Of a stretch of 64,000 nucleotides of DNA, positions 52,742-63,897 are shown one piece after another (within the stretch, counting starts at the first letter, position 1; each line of letters begins with the position of its first letter). Both the position numbers and the translations under genes were made by a program. The notes beneath the pieces were generated by a model. That model was not told where the DNA came from. It did not search any database and was given only the letters and a program-made list of their open reading frames with translations. Source of the stretch: Serratia marcescens (GTDB taxonomy: Bacteria > Pseudomonadota > Gammaproteobacteria > Enterobacterales > Enterobacteriaceae); the NCBI RefSeq assembly GCF_006715005.1, contig NZ_VFMJ01000001.1, positions 3,038,001 through 3,102,000 on the forward strand. Direction: 5' to 3'.

Positions 52742-53494
52742 TTAACGTGCGGTATAACCGCCGTCGATACTGTAGAACGCGCCGGTGGTGAAACTGCTGT
52801 CGTCCGAAAGCAGGAAGGCCACCGTTTTCGCCACCTCTTCGCGCGTCGCCATTCTCCCCATCGGGTGCGAAGCGGCCATTTGCGCCCGCGCCGACGCCGG
52901 CAGTGCCCCCATCGCCGGCGTATCCACATAGCCCGGCCCGACGGCGTTGACGCGCACGCCGCGCGTGGCGAATTCCAGCGCCGCCGAGCGCGTCAGGCCC
53001 AGCACGCCATGTTTGGCGGCAGTATAGGGCGCGATCCCGGCAATGCCCACCACCCCGTTGGCGGAAGAGAGGTTCACCACCGCCCCGCCGCCGCCGGCGA
53101 CGATCGCCGGCAGGCCGTACTTCATGCCGAAAAACGTGCCGCTCAGGCAGGTGGCGATCACCTCATGCCAATCGTCGACCGCGTACCGATCGATACCCAC
53201 CTCGTGCGGGCCGGTGATCCCGGCGTTGTTGACCAGCAGATGCAGCGCGCCGCAGCGCCGCACTATCTCTTCAATACCCTGCTGCATCGACTGCGCATCG
53301 CGCACGTCCATCCGCAACGTCATCACCCGTCGGCCGTCGGGATCGAGCCGCGCGGCGGCGGCGGCGAGAGGCGCCGCGTGGCGGCCGGTCATCACCACCG
53401 TGGCTCCGCGCCGAAACAGCTCGGCGGCGATCGCTTCACCGATGCCGGTGGAAGCGCCGGTCACCAGCGCCACCCGATGTTTGAAATCTTGCAT
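52742..53494 (-). CDS. short-chain dehydrogenase/reductase
   Basis: 250 residues from the ATG at 53494 (AGGAGA upstream). Classical SDR: nucleotide motif TGASTGIG, NNAG at 89-92, catalytic S144, Y157 and K161 (PYTAAKHG). Arg at the end of the second strand (TGRHA) suggests NADP(H). Substrate unknown. Convergent with the beta-helix gene. Confidence 0.88.
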   Translation of the reverse strand: MQDFKHRVALVTGASTGIGEAIAAELFRRGATVVMTGRHAAPLAAAAARLDPDGRRVMTLRMDVRDAQSMQQGIEEIVRRCGALHLLVNNAGITGPHEVGIDRYAVDDWHEVIATCLSGTFFGMKYGLPAIVAGGGGAVVNLSSANGVVGIAGIAPYTAAKHGVLGLTRSAALEFATRGVRVNAVGPGYVDTPAMGALPASARAQMAASHPMGRMATREEVAKTVAFLLSDDSSFTTGAFYSIDGGYTAR

Positions 53495-53645
53495 AGCCGT
53501 TCTCCTGCAATGTTGAACTCCGGGGAACAGGCTAGCGCCGACCAGTGACAGTTTGCGGCAGCAGCGACAGCGCAGCACGTAATGCGCTCACAAAAGCCGC
53601 AAAGCCCGCTATTTTATGCCTACTTTTTCTCATGCGAGACACCCT

Positions 53646-54410
53646 GTGGATACCCAACGCTACCTGCAGCATATCGGCTTTACCGGCGGCGCCCGCCCTG
53701 ACCTCCCCACGTTGCAACAGCTGCACCATCGCCACATGCTGAGCGTCCCGTTCGAGAACCTGAGCATTATTTATCATCAGGGTATTCAGCTGGCGCCGGA
53801 GGCGCTGTTCAGCAAGGTGGTCGAGCGTAACCGCGGCGGTTTTTGTTATGAGCTGAACACGCTGTTCGCCCTGCTGCTGCGGGAGCTCGGCTTCAAGGTG
53901 AGCTTCATCTCCGGCGAGATCCGCGCGCGCGACGGCCATTTCGGCCCGCGCTACGACCATCTGGCGCTGCGGGTGGATCTGGCGGGCCAGGCCTGGCTGG
54001 TGGACGTCGGTTTCGGCGATTCCTTCCTGACGCCGCTGAAGATCGTCGTCGCCGAGCCGCAACCGCAGGCCAGCGGCACCTTCCACCTGGAGCGGGAAGG
54101 CGAGTATTACCTGCTGGAGCGCCGCAACGGCGACCAGCGTTCGCATGCCAAAACGCTGTATCGCTTTACCGTTCAGCCGCGCGAATTGCATGAGTTCGAC
54201 GAGATGTGCCACTTCCACAGCACCTCGCCGCAATCGCACTTCACCCAACGCCTGGTATGTTCACGGCCGACGGACCACGGCCGGGTCACCCTCAGCGACA
54301 TGAAGCTGATCGTGACCGAAGATCACCAGCGCCACGAAACGACGTTGCATTCGGAAGAGGAACGCCGCGCCGCGCTGTGGCAGCATTTCGCCATCGATTT
54401 GGATCGTTGA
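53646..54410 (+). CDS. arylamine N-acetyltransferase
   Basis: 254 residues if the GTG at 53646 is used, which places the MDTQRYLQHIGF start as in NhoA relatives; an ATG at 53616 would add ten residues without a ribosome site. The Cys-His-Asp triad is C67 (RGGFCYEL), H105 (YDHLALRV) and D120 (LVDVGFGD). It acetylates aromatic amines and hydrazines with acetyl-CoA. Confidence 0.88.
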   Translation: MDTQRYLQHIGFTGGARPDLPTLQQLHHRHMLSVPFENLSIIYHQGIQLAPEALFSKVVERNRGGFCYELNTLFALLLRELGFKVSFISGEIRARDGHFGPRYDHLALRVDLAGQAWLVDVGFGDSFLTPLKIVVAEPQPQASGTFHLEREGEYYLLERRNGDQRSHAKTLYRFTVQPRELHEFDEMCHFHSTSPQSHFTQRLVCSRPTDHGRVTLSDMKLIVTEDHQRHETTLHSEEERRAALWQHFAIDLDR

Positions 54411-54533
54411 CGGCGCCGGCGGCGCCCTTTTATTACGATTCTGTTACACCGATTGCATAACCGCGCTTGGCTGATTGCCAGCACCGCGGCGGCAGGCATC
54501 ATAGGGCCATGATTCGGCAACAGAGTGCGAAAA

Positions 54534-55163
54534 ATGATCCGTGTGATACTGGTGGATGACCATGTGGTGGTGCGCTCCGGCTTTGCGCAGTTGCTCAGCC
54601 TCGAGGACGATCTCGACGTGGTGGGGCAATACAGCAGCGCGGCGGCGGCCTGGCCGGCATTGCTGCGCGACGACGTCAGCGTCGCGGTGATGGACATCGC
54701 CATGCCGGATGAAAACGGCCTGAGCCTGTTGAAACGCCTGCGGGCGCAGAAGCCGCAGTTCCGCGCGATCATCCTCAGCATCTATGACTCCCCCACCTTC
54801 GTGCAAAGCGCGCTGGACGCCGGCGCCAGCGGCTATCTGACCAAACGCTGCGGGCCGGAAGAGCTGGTGCAGGCGGTGCGTTCCGTCGATATGGGCGGCC
54901 ATTACCTGTGTGCCGACGCGCTGCGGGCGCTGCGTGGCGGCGAGCAGCCGGCTACGGCGCTGGAAGGGCTGACCCCGCGCGAGCGCGAAATTTTCGATCT
55001 GCTGGTCAGAGGCGACAGCGTAAAGGAGATCGCTTTCAAGCTCGAGCTCAGTCATAAAACGGTGCATGTACATCGCGCCAACGTCCTGGGCAAGCTGCAG
55101 TGCAACAGCACCATCGAGCTGGTGCATTTCGCCCTCGATCATCAGTTGCTGGCGGGGCATTGA
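54534..55163 (+). CDS. uhpA: UhpA-type response regulator
   Basis: 209 residues. Receiver domain with acidic pair D8-D9 and phospho-acceptor D54 (VAVMDIAMPDENG), then a LuxR/NarL-type HTH (LTPREREIF ... VKEIAFKLELSHKTVHVHRANVLGKL). Closely parallels E. coli UhpA. I prefer the ATG at 54534 (MIRVILVDDH); a GTG at 54525 is possible. Its stop overlaps the uhpB start. It should activate the downstream transporter genes when phosphorylated. Confidence 0.93.
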   Translation: MIRVILVDDHVVVRSGFAQLLSLEDDLDVVGQYSSAAAAWPALLRDDVSVAVMDIAMPDENGLSLLKRLRAQKPQFRAIILSIYDSPTFVQSALDAGASGYLTKRCGPEELVQAVRSVDMGGHYLCADALRALRGGEQPATALEGLTPREREIFDLLVRGDSVKEIAFKLELSHKTVHVHRANVLGKLQCNSTIELVHFALDHQLLAGH

Positions 55164-56704
55164 TGGCTCCGCGCTTCCGGCCCTGGGTTATCTCGCTGTT
55201 TATCCTGTTGGCCTGGGGCAGCGGCTGGCTGGCGCTGTGGACGCTCGGTTTCTATCTGACCCACAACGGCAATCAGGCGGCGCTGTTTCTGCCGCACGGC
55301 GTCTATCTCGCGCTGCTGATCCTGCTGGCGCGCCGCTATTGGCCCGCCTTGTTGGTACCTCCGGTGCTGCTGCTGCTTTGGCTGCACGGCGAGCGCCTGC
55401 TGAGCGGCTACGGTCTGCTGGCCGCGCCGTTTATCACCCTGCTTCCGGCTGCGGTCGCGCAACGATTCTGGCACCGCTTTCCGCTCTACTGGCAGCGGCT
55501 GACGCTGCTGCTGGCCACCGTAACCGCCGCCTCGCTGCTCAATACCGCCCTGCTTTCGCCTTTCGCGCACAGCCCGGCGATGCTGCTCGGCCTGGCGTCG
55601 TTTACCGGCGGCGTCTTGCTGACACCGTTCGTCTACCTGATCTTTGAATTTCTGCGCCAGCAGCACCGTTACCACCTGCTGGGGCTGGACACCACCAACC
55701 CGCCGCTGCGCGCGTCCTTAATCATCTGGTGCAGCCTGTTTTTCGTTATCGGCATCGGCACCCAGATGGTGCTGTCGCCGGAAATCGAACGCCTGCTGCT
55801 GATCGTGGTGTTCTTGCCGAACGTGGTGATGGCGTGGAAGTTCGGTTGGCAGGGCGGCGTGCTGTCCGGCCTGCTCGGCAGCATGATGATCACCCTCGCC
55901 CGGCAGGTCGGCGTGGGGTTCGGCAATCTGGTCGAGCTGGAAATCTTTCTGGCGACGCAGGCGCTGCTCGGTATCGGCCTGGGCATCGCCATCAGCCGCC
56001 AGCAGCACCTGGCGCAAAACCTGCACCACTATCGTCGACGCCTGGAAGAAGAGCTGGCGGCACGGCGGGCGCTGACCGAAAAACTGATCCACACCGAAGA
56101 AGACACGCGGAAAAACCTGGCGCGCGAGCTGCACGATGAAATCGGCCAGAACATCACCGCGATTCAAATCCAGTCGCAGCTGGTCAAACGGGCGCACGAT
56201 CCGGCGCAAACCCAGGCCGCCGCGCACCAGATAAGCGAGCTCGCCCGGCGCATTCATCACTCCACGCGCCAGCTGCTGCGCCAGCTTCGCCCGCCCGCGC
56301 TGGACGAGCTGGCGTTCAAAGACGCGCTTCACCACCTGCTGAGCGAATTCGCCTTTAGCGAACGGGGCATCCGCTGCCGTTTCGACTACCGACTCATCGA
56401 CACGCCCGCCGGCGAGACGGTGCGCTTCACCCTCTACCGGCTGCTGCAAGAGCTGCTCAACAACGTGTGCAAACACGCCGAAGCCAGCGAAGTCGCCATC
56501 GTCTTGTATCAACAGGGGGCGCTTTTGCACCTCGAGGTGCGGGACAACGGCATCGGCATCCGTGCGGACAAGGTGCCCGGCTTCGGCATTCAGGGGATGC
56601 GCGAACGGGTCAGCGCACTCGGCGGCGAACTGACGCTGGAAACGCAGCGCGGTACCCGGGTAATTGTTAACCTGCCCACAAATTTGCAACAAACCGCCGA
56701 CTAA
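55163..56704 (+). CDS. uhpB: UhpB-type sensor histidine kinase
   Basis: 513 residues (E. coli UhpB about 500). Eight or so N-terminal membrane helices (MASE1-like), then a HisKA_3 dimerisation domain with phospho-histidine H324 (LARELHDEIGQN) and an HATPase domain (NNVCKHAEAS, DNGIGI, FGIQGMRERV). TGATG overlap with uhpA. In E. coli it responds to external glucose-6-phosphate through UhpC. Confidence 0.93.
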   Translation: MAPRFRPWVISLFILLAWGSGWLALWTLGFYLTHNGNQAALFLPHGVYLALLILLARRYWPALLVPPVLLLLWLHGERLLSGYGLLAAPFITLLPAAVAQRFWHRFPLYWQRLTLLLATVTAASLLNTALLSPFAHSPAMLLGLASFTGGVLLTPFVYLIFEFLRQQHRYHLLGLDTTNPPLRASLIIWCSLFFVIGIGTQMVLSPEIERLLLIVVFLPNVVMAWKFGWQGGVLSGLLGSMMITLARQVGVGFGNLVELEIFLATQALLGIGLGIAISRQQHLAQNLHHYRRRLEEELAARRALTEKLIHTEEDTRKNLARELHDEIGQNITAIQIQSQLVKRAHDPAQTQAAAHQISELARRIHHSTRQLLRQLRPPALDELAFKDALHHLLSEFAFSERGIRCRFDYRLIDTPAGETVRFTLYRLLQELLNNVCKHAEASEVAIVLYQQGALLHLEVRDNGIGIRADKVPGFGIQGMRERVSALGGELTLETQRGTRVIVNLPTNLQQTAD

Positions 56705-56788
56705 CTAGGAAAAAGTCTTAGCCACTCCGGACTTTCTCTCATCCCCTTTCCCTTTCATCTTCTTATAGTCACCACCAGGGAGGCGGCT

Positions 56789-58093
56789 ATGCAGGCACGC
56801 TCGGCATCTGAAATCGATCATCGTTACCGCGCGCTGCGCCCGCGACTGCTGCTGTACATGGTCATCGGGTACGCCGCCTTTTACCTGACGCGCAAAAGCG
56901 TGAATTACGTGTTGCCGGCGCTGCAAACGGATTTGGGGCTGGACAAAGGGGACATCGGCCTGCTCGGCTCGCTGTTTTACCTGAGCTACGGCCTGTCGAA
57001 ATTCGCCGCCGGATTGTGGCACGACGGCCATGGGCAGCGCAGGTTTATGGGGATCGGCCTGTTCGCCACCGGTTTGCTGAACGTGGCGTTCGCCTTCGGC
57101 GAATCGCTGACGCTGCTGCTGGCGGTCTGGGCGCTGAACGGCTTCTTTCAGGGCTGGGGCTGGCCGCCCTGCGCGCGGCTGCTGACCCATTGGTATTCAC
57201 GCAACGAACGCGGCTTCTGGTGGGGCTGCTGGAATATGTCGATCAACCTCGGCGGCGCGATCGTGCCGTTGATCAGCGCCTTCGCCGCCCAGCGCTGGGG
57301 CTGGCAGGCGGCGATGTTGATCCCGGGCGCCGTCAGCATGGTGCTGGGCATCTGGCTCACGCGGCGGCTGACAGGCACGCCGCAGGAAGAAGGCCTGCCG
57401 TCGGTCGGCCAGTGGCGCCACGATCCGCTGGAGCTGCGCCAGGAACAGCACAGCCCGCCGATGGGGCTGTGGCAGATGTTGCGCACCACGATGCTGAAGA
57501 ACCCGATGATCTGGCTGCTCGGCGTCTCTTACGTGCTGGTCTACCTGATCCGCATCGCGTTGAACGACTGGGGCAATCTCTGGTTGACGGAAAGCCACGG
57601 CGTCAACCTGCTTAGCGCTAACGCGACGGTGATGCTGTTCGAGATAGGCGGCCTGCTCGGCGCGCTGTTCGCCGGCTGGGGCTCGGATGTGCTGTTCGGC
57701 GGGCAGCGCGCGCCGATGATTTTGCTGTTCACGCTCGGGCTGATGGTTTCCGTCGCCGCGCTGTGGCTGGCGCCGGTGCATCACTACGCGCTGCTGGCGG
57801 GCTGTTTCTTTACGGTGGGCTTTTTTGTCTTCGGCCCGCAGATGCTGATTGGCCTTGCCGCCGTGGAATGCGGGCACAAAGGCGCAGCGGGCTCCATCAC
57901 CGGTTTTCTCGGCCTGTTCGCCTACCTGGGGGCAGCGCTGGCGGGCTGGCCGCTGTCGCGGGTCATCGAAGGCTATGGCTGGTCAGGCATGTTCAGTTTG
58001 CTGTCGATCGCCGCCGTTCTTATGGGTTTATTGCTGATGCCGCTGCTGATGGCGAGCGTTACCACCTCTACCGAGAGAAGGATAAAACAATGA
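56789..58093 (+). CDS. uhpC: UhpC-type membrane sensor
   Basis: 434 residues (E. coli UhpC 439), organophosphate:phosphate antiporter (OPA) branch of the major facilitators with 12 helices. YAAFYLTRKSVNYVLPALQ and the long GWGWPPCARLLTHWYSRNERG stretch are characteristic. It binds glucose-6-phosphate and signals to UhpB. Overlaps afuA by an ATGA. No uhpT transporter gene follows. Confidence 0.92.
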   Translation: MQARSASEIDHRYRALRPRLLLYMVIGYAAFYLTRKSVNYVLPALQTDLGLDKGDIGLLGSLFYLSYGLSKFAAGLWHDGHGQRRFMGIGLFATGLLNVAFAFGESLTLLLAVWALNGFFQGWGWPPCARLLTHWYSRNERGFWWGCWNMSINLGGAIVPLISAFAAQRWGWQAAMLIPGAVSMVLGIWLTRRLTGTPQEEGLPSVGQWRHDPLELRQEQHSPPMGLWQMLRTTMLKNPMIWLLGVSYVLVYLIRIALNDWGNLWLTESHGVNLLSANATVMLFEIGGLLGALFAGWGSDVLFGGQRAPMILLFTLGLMVSVAALWLAPVHHYALLAGCFFTVGFFVFGPQMLIGLAAVECGHKGAAGSITGFLGLFAYLGAALAGWPLSRVIEGYGWSGMFSLLSIAAVLMGLLLMPLLMASVTTSTERRIKQ

Positions 58094-59121
58094 AAAAAAC
58101 GTGGGTCACTACCCTGATAGCGTCCGGCATCGCGCTGGCCACGCTGAGCGGCGCCGCGCACGCCAAGGGCCGCCTGGTGGTTTACTGCAGCGCCACCAAT
58201 GAAATGTGCGAAGCGGAGACCAAAGCCTTCGGCGAGAAATATGACGTGAAAACCTCGTTCATCCGCAACGGCTCCGGCAGCACGCTGGCAAAAGTGGACG
58301 CCGAGAAGAAAAACCCGCAGGCGGACGTCTGGTACGGCGGCACGCTCGATCCGCAATCCCAGGCCGGTGAAATGGGGCTGCTGCAGCCGTACACATCGCC
58401 GAACCTCGAACAGGTGATGCAACAATTCCGCGACCCGGCGAAGCTGAAAGGCAACTACTCCTCGGCGGTCTACGTCGGCATCCTCGGCTTTGGCGTCAAT
58501 ACCCAGCGCCTGAAAGAGAAAAACCTGCCGGTGCCCAAGTGCTGGAAAGACCTGACCAAACCGGAGTACAAAGGCGAGATTCAAATCGCCGATCCGCAAA
58601 GCTCCGGCACTGCCTACACCGCGCTGGCGACCTTTGCCCAGCTGTGGGGAGACGATCAGGCCTTCGATTACCTCAAGCAGCTGAACGCCAACGTCTCGCA
58701 GTACACCAAGTCCGGCATTGCCCCGGCGCGCAACGCCGCCCGCGGCGAAACGGCGATCGGCATCGGTTTCCTGCATGACTACTCGCTCGAAAAAGAACAG
58801 GGCGCGCCGCTTGAGCTGATCTCGCCTTGTGAAGGCACCGGCTACGAAATCGGCGGCGTCAGCATCCTCAAAGGCGCACGTAACCTCGACAACGCCAAGC
58901 TGTTTGTGGATTGGGTGCTGTCGAAAGAGGCGCAGGAACTGGCATGGCAGAAAGGCAAGTCCTATCAGATCCTGACCAACACCACCGCCGCTACCTCGCC
59001 GAACTCGCTGAAGCTCGACGACCTGAAGCTGATCAACTACGACATGGACAAGTACGGCTCGACCGAGGTCCGCAAGGCGCTGATCAATAAATGGGTCAGC
59101 GAAGTCAAGATGGGTAAATAA
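58090..59121 (+). CDS. afuA: sugar-phosphate ABC binding protein AfuA
   Basis: 343 residues from the ATG at 58090 inside the uhpC stop. Signal peptide to AHA, then a ferric-binding-protein-like fold (RLVVYCSATNEMCEAE, RNGSGSTLAKV, DVWYGGTLDPQ). Such proteins are often called iron-binding. AfuA of Actinobacillus and Citrobacter was shown to bind hexose phosphates, and linkage to uhpABC supports that here. A REP-like hairpin follows. Confidence 0.88.
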   Translation: MKKTWVTTLIASGIALATLSGAAHAKGRLVVYCSATNEMCEAETKAFGEKYDVKTSFIRNGSGSTLAKVDAEKKNPQADVWYGGTLDPQSQAGEMGLLQPYTSPNLEQVMQQFRDPAKLKGNYSSAVYVGILGFGVNTQRLKEKNLPVPKCWKDLTKPEYKGEIQIADPQSSGTAYTALATFAQLWGDDQAFDYLKQLNANVSQYTKSGIAPARNAARGETAIGIGFLHDYSLEKEQGAPLELISPCEGTGYEIGGVSILKGARNLDNAKLFVDWVLSKEAQELAWQKGKSYQILTNTTAATSPNSLKLDDLKLINYDMDKYGSTEVRKALINKWVSEVKMGK

Positions 59122-59141
59122 GCCCACATTCTGCGCCTGTT

Positions 59142-59169
59142 GCCGGGTAAGCCTCACGCCTTACCCGGC
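59142..59169 (+). repeat. REP-like hairpin between afuA and afuB
   Basis: Perfect 10-bp stem GCCGGGTAAG/CTTACCCGGC with an 8-base loop; sequence and form resemble the enterobacterial REP element (GCCGGAT ... CTTATCCGGCCTAC). Placed between the binding-protein and permease genes, where such hairpins protect the abundant upstream message. Confidence 0.75.
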
Positions 59170-59188
59170 CTGAACATCCGGGAAACTT

Positions 59189-61267
59189 ATGTCACATACA
59201 CATGCACTCCATCTCGTGAAAAAACGAGATGCGATATTCCTTTGGGTTTTGCTTGGCTGGCTGGCGTTCGCCCTGCTGCCGAGCTGGAGCCTGGATTACG
59301 GCCTGCTGGAATCCACCGGCGATGAAATCCTCGCGGCCTACGGCTGGTCACACCGCAATATCAGCTGGCTTTGGTGCCTGTTGCCAAGCCTGTTGCTGCT
59401 TCGCCCCTACGCCGCGGCGGGCGGTGAACGGCGGCGGCGGCACGCGTTCGATGCCGGCTGGGCGCTGCTGTGCATGGCCTTTATCGTCGTCAGCGCCACG
59501 GTGGCGGGACGCGGTTTAGGCTACGCCACCCTGGTGCAATTGACCGCGCTGGGCGCCATCATGACGCTGGCGCTGACCCGCCTCGAATGGCTGGGCGGCG
59601 ACCGTTTCGTTATCGGTGCGCTGGTCACCATCGTGGCGCTGATCGGCGTCTTTATCGTCTGGCCGAGCATCGCGATTTTCATTCCGATGTTCACCGACCA
59701 GGCGGGGGCGTTCGCGCCGCTGGCGTTTATGAACGTGCTGTCGCAGGCGCATATCGTTCAGGTGATCCTCAACTCCATCGCCCTGTCGATCGCGGTCGGC
59801 GCCGGCTGCACCTTCTTCGGCCTGGTGCTGGCGATTTACACCACTCGCATCGCCAAGCGCAGCGCCATTATCGGCCGCATCTTCTCCATCCTGCCCATCG
59901 TCACGCCGCCGTTCGTCGTCGGCCTGGGCGTCACGCTGATGATGGGGCGCTCCGGCTACGTCACCGAGTGGATGGTGGCCTGGTTCGGCCTGACCAACAC
60001 CAACTGGCTGTACGGCTTTACCGGCATCTGGCTGGCGCAGGTGCTGGCGTTCACGCCGATGGCGTTCATGATCCTCGACGGCGCGATCAAGACCATTCAT
60101 CCTTCGTTGGAAGAGGCCTCCTACACCCTGCGCGCCAGCCGTTGGCAAACCTTTAACGGCGTGTTCGTGCCGCTGCTGAAACCGGCGCTGGCCAACGCGT
60201 TTCTGATCGTGGTGGTGCAATCGCTGGCCGACTTCAGCAACCCGCTGGTGCTCGGCGGCAACTTCGACGTGCTGGCGACGCAAATCTATTTCTACATCAC
60301 CGGCTCGCAGCTCGACTATCAGGCCGCCAGCACCCTCGGCGCCTTCCTGCTGCTGTTCTCGCTGCTGGTGTTCTGCATCCAGTACCTGTGGATCGGCAAG
60401 CGTTCCTACGTCACCGTGTCCGGCAAATCCTACCGCGGCGACGTACAGCCGCTGCCGGTCACGCTGGTGTGGGGCGTGATCGCGTTGCTGGCGGTGTGGG
60501 TAGCCTTTAACGCCCTGCTCTACGGCAGCATTTTCTACGGCAGCTTCACCGTCAACTGGGGGGTGGATTACACGCTGACGCTGGATAACTTCATCAAGCT
60601 GTTCGGCCAGAGCATGAGCGACGGCGCGTGGCCTTCGCTGCTCGACACGCTGCTGTACGCCGGGATCGCCGCGCCGATCACCGCCGCCTTCGGCCTGCTG
60701 ATCGCCTGGATCGTGGTGCGCCAGCAGTTCAGGGGCAAAAAGACCATCGAGTTCACCACCATGCTGTGCTTTGCGGTGCCGGGCACCGTGGCGGGCGTCT
60801 CTTACATTCTCGCCTTCAACAGCGCGCCGGTGTACCTCACCGGGACGGCCGCCATCGTGATTATCTCGATGGTGATGCGCAACGTGCCGGTAGGCATTCG
60901 CGCCGGGATCGCCGGGCTGGGCCAGATAGACAAATCGCTGGACGAAGCCTCGCTCAGCCTGCGCGCCGGCTCACTGCGCACCATCACGCACATCCTGCTG
61001 CCGCTGCTGCGCCCGGCGATCCTGTCGGCGCTGATCTACAGCTTCGTGCGCGCCATCACTACCGTCAGCGCCATCGTTTTCCTGGTGACGCCCGATACCC
61101 GCGTGGCCACCGCCTACATCCTCAACCGCGTGGAAGACGGCGAATACGGCGTGGCGATCGCCTACGGTTCAATTCTGATCGTGGTGATGCTGGCGATTAT
61201 TTTCCTCTTTGACTGGCTGATCGGCGAGGCACGCATCTCCCGTTCAAAAGCCAAAAACCAGGCGTAA
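59189..61267 (+). CDS. afuB: sugar-phosphate ABC permease AfuB
   Basis: 692 residues, a fused FbpB-type permease with two sets of about six helices. Each half has an ATPase-contact (EAA) loop: [20 protein letters not shown] region ([13 protein letters not shown]) and [19 protein letters not shown]. Imports hexose phosphates with AfuA and AfuC. The stop overlaps the first possible afuC ATG. Confidence 0.9.
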   Translation: MSHTHALHLVKKRDAIFLWVLLGWLAFALLPSWSLDYGLLESTGDEILAAYGWSHRNISWLWCLLPSLLLLRPYAAAGGERRRRHAFDAGWALLCMAFIVVSATVAGRGLGYATLVQLTALGAIMTLALTRLEWLGGDRFVIGALVTIVALIGVFIVWPSIAIFIPMFTDQAGAFAPLAFMNVLSQAHIVQVILNSIALSIAVGAGCTFFGLVLAIYTTRIAKRSAIIGRIFSILPIVTPPFVVGLGVTLMMGRSGYVTEWMVAWFGLTNTNWLYGFTGIWLAQVLAFTPMAFMILDGAIKTIHPSLEEASYTLRASRWQTFNGVFVPLLKPALANAFLIVVVQSLADFSNPLVLGGNFDVLATQIYFYITGSQLDYQAASTLGAFLLLFSLLVFCIQYLWIGKRSYVTVSGKSYRGDVQPLPVTLVWGVIALLAVWVAFNALLYGSIFYGSFTVNWGVDYTLTLDNFIKLFGQSMSDGAWPSLLDTLLYAGIAAPITAAFGLLIAWIVVRQQFRGKKTIEFTTMLCFAVPGTVAGVSYILAFNSAPVYLTGTAAIVIISMVMRNVPVGIRAGIAGLGQIDKSLDEASLSLRAGSLRTITHILLPLLRPAILSALIYSFVRAITTVSAIVFLVTPDTRVATAYILNRVEDGEYGVAIAYGSILIVVMLAIIFLFDWLIGEARISRSKAKNQA

Positions 61268-61278
61268 TGGAGCCCATG

Positions 61279-62325
<1,047 letters not shown>

Positions 62326-62352
62326 TAAGCATCACCCTTAAGCGTTAGAATA

Positions 62353-62378
62353 ACGGCCATCTCGCGTGGGATGGCCGT
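62353..62378 (+). terminator. stem-loop after afuC
   Basis: Perfect 9-bp stem ACGGCCATC/GATGGCCGT with an eight-base loop, followed by AAATAACC. Probable end of the afu transcript, without a true T-tract. Confidence 0.5.
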
Positions 62379-62572
62379 AAATAACCGCCATAAAAAACCG
62401 TATTTATCTATTTTTACAATTCTATCCAAGTCCTTGTTCAGCCGAGAAATAAATATATCCGCATTCATTAAAAAATAACCACCAAAGCCACTGAGGGTGA
62501 TATTTTTATTTAGATAGGGTAAGCTTAATCCCGCAGTCGAAATTATTTAACGGCCAACTCAAGGAGAAATTC

Positions 62573-62839
62573 ATGAGCAACAATGCAAACGCACAGGCGC
62601 AGCTGGATAATTTACGTAACGTCGCTTCCCAGCTGAAGGAAATGCGCCACTATGCGCAGGCGAATACCGAGACGCTCTCCGCACACTGGCTGGCCTTCGA
62701 TCAGGGTGAATGCAAAAATAAGGCGTTCGCCGAAGCCATTAACGACCTGTTGAATAAACAGGGTGCCTGCCTGGAAGGGCTGGAAAAAACCATTCAGGAT
62801 ATCGAGATAGAATTAAATCGTCTCGACAAAGCTGCCTGA
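62573..62839 (+). CDS. small helical protein of unknown function, WXG100-like shape
   Basis: 88 residues, AAGGAG ribosome site. Sequence predicts two long amphipathic helices (about 7-34 and 47-84) joined by a turn with a single tryptophan (LSAHWLAFDQGECKNKAFAEAI), the general form of WXG100/ESAT-6 hairpins, although the exact W-x-G is absent. No signal peptide. It has its own AT-rich upstream region and a strong terminator, so it is monocistronic. I do not recognise it. Confidence 0.7.
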   Translation: MSNNANAQAQLDNLRNVASQLKEMRHYAQANTETLSAHWLAFDQGECKNKAFAEAINDLLNKQGACLEGLEKTIQDIEIELNRLDKAA

Positions 62840-62851
62840 TAATACCGATTT

Positions 62852-62882
62852 AAATAAACCCGCCGCGTGCGGGTTTATTTTT
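62852..62882. terminator. bidirectional intrinsic terminator
   Basis: Perfect 12-bp stem AAATAAACCCGC/GCGGGTTTATTT with loop CGCGT and A/T-rich flanks on both sides. It serves the small helical gene and the convergent dusC. Confidence 0.88.
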
Positions 62883-63813
62883 AGCTACGGCAGATAACGC
62901 GCGCAATATCCCCTGACGTCGTCAGCGCGCGTATTTCGCTGAACAGTTCGGTGGCTTCATCATATTCTTTGCGTAAATAGCCCAGCCACTGTTTGATGCG
63001 CGCCACGTGATACAGGCCGGTGTCGCCCTGCTTTTCCAGGTGGACGTATTTTTGCAGCAGCTCAACCACCTGCGGCCAGGGCATGCGCGGTTCGTTATAC
63101 TTCACCACCCGGCTCAGGTTCGGCACGTTGAGCGCGCCGCGCCCCAGCATGATGGCGTCGCAGCCGGTCGTCTGCAGGCAATCCTGCGCGCTCTGGTGAT
63201 CCCAGATCTCGCCGTTGGCGATCACCGGGATGCTCAGCCGCTGACGGATCTCGCCGATCGCCGCCCAGTTGATGCGATCCGCCTTGTAGCCGTCCTCTTT
63301 GGTGCGGCCGTGCACCGTCAGCTCACTGGCGCCCGCCTGCTGCACCGCATCGGCGATTTCAAAGCTGCGGTTGGAGGAGTCCCAGCCCAGACGCACCTTC
63401 ACCGTGACCGGCAGATGGGCCGGCACCGCCGCGCGCATCGCTTTGGCGCCCTGGTAGATCAATTCCGGATCTTTAAGCAGCGTCGCCCCGCCGCCGCTGC
63501 CGTTCACCAGCTTGGACGGGCAGCCGCAGTTGAGATCGACGCCGTAAGAGCCCAGTTCCACCGCGCGCGCGGCGTTCTCCGCCAGCCACTGCGGGTACTG
63601 CCCCAACAGCTGTACCCGCACCAGCGTGCCCGACGGCGTGCGGCTGGCGTGACGCAGCTCCGGGCACAGCCGGTAGAACGACTTGGCCGGCAGCAGCTGA
63701 TCGACCACGCGCAAAAATTCGGTGATGCACAGATCGTAGTCGTTCACGTCGGTGAGCAACTCACGCACCAAAGAGTCGAGAACGCCCTCCATCGGAGCCA
63801 ATAATACGCGCAT
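62881..63813 (-). CDS. dusC: tRNA-dihydrouridine(16) synthase
   Basis: 310 residues from the ATG at 63813 ([13 protein letters not shown]). FMN-dependent TIM barrel with catalytic C98 ([18 protein letters not shown]), the [10 protein letters not shown] strand and the HGRTKEDGY phosphate loop. It reduces U16 of tRNA. The length and the C98 position match E. coli DusC. Confidence 0.94.
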   Translation of the reverse strand: MRVLLAPMEGVLDSLVRELLTDVNDYDLCITEFLRVVDQLLPAKSFYRLCPELRHASRTPSGTLVRVQLLGQYPQWLAENAARAVELGSYGVDLNCGCPSKLVNGSGGGATLLKDPELIYQGAKAMRAAVPAHLPVTVKVRLGWDSSNRSFEIADAVQQAGASELTVHGRTKEDGYKADRINWAAIGEIRQRLSIPVIANGEIWDHQSAQDCLQTTGCDAIMLGRGALNVPNLSRVVKYNEPRMPWPQVVELLQKYVHLEKQGDTGLYHVARIKQWLGYLRKEYDEATELFSEIRALTTSGDIARVICRS

Positions 63814-63854
63814 GACCAATCCCAGCTAAAAAAAGACCCGCAATGATACGGGTG

Positions 63855-63887
63855 AATGCCCGCGCCAGACAAGCCTCTGCGGGCATT
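63855..63887. terminator. stem-loop between dusC and the next gene
   Basis: Perfect 9-bp stem AATGCCCGC/GCGGGCATT with a 15-base loop, just after the stop of the leftward hydroxyacid dehydrogenase gene. No T-tract follows on the minus strand. Confidence 0.5.
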
Positions 63888-63897
63888 AAAAATGCCG

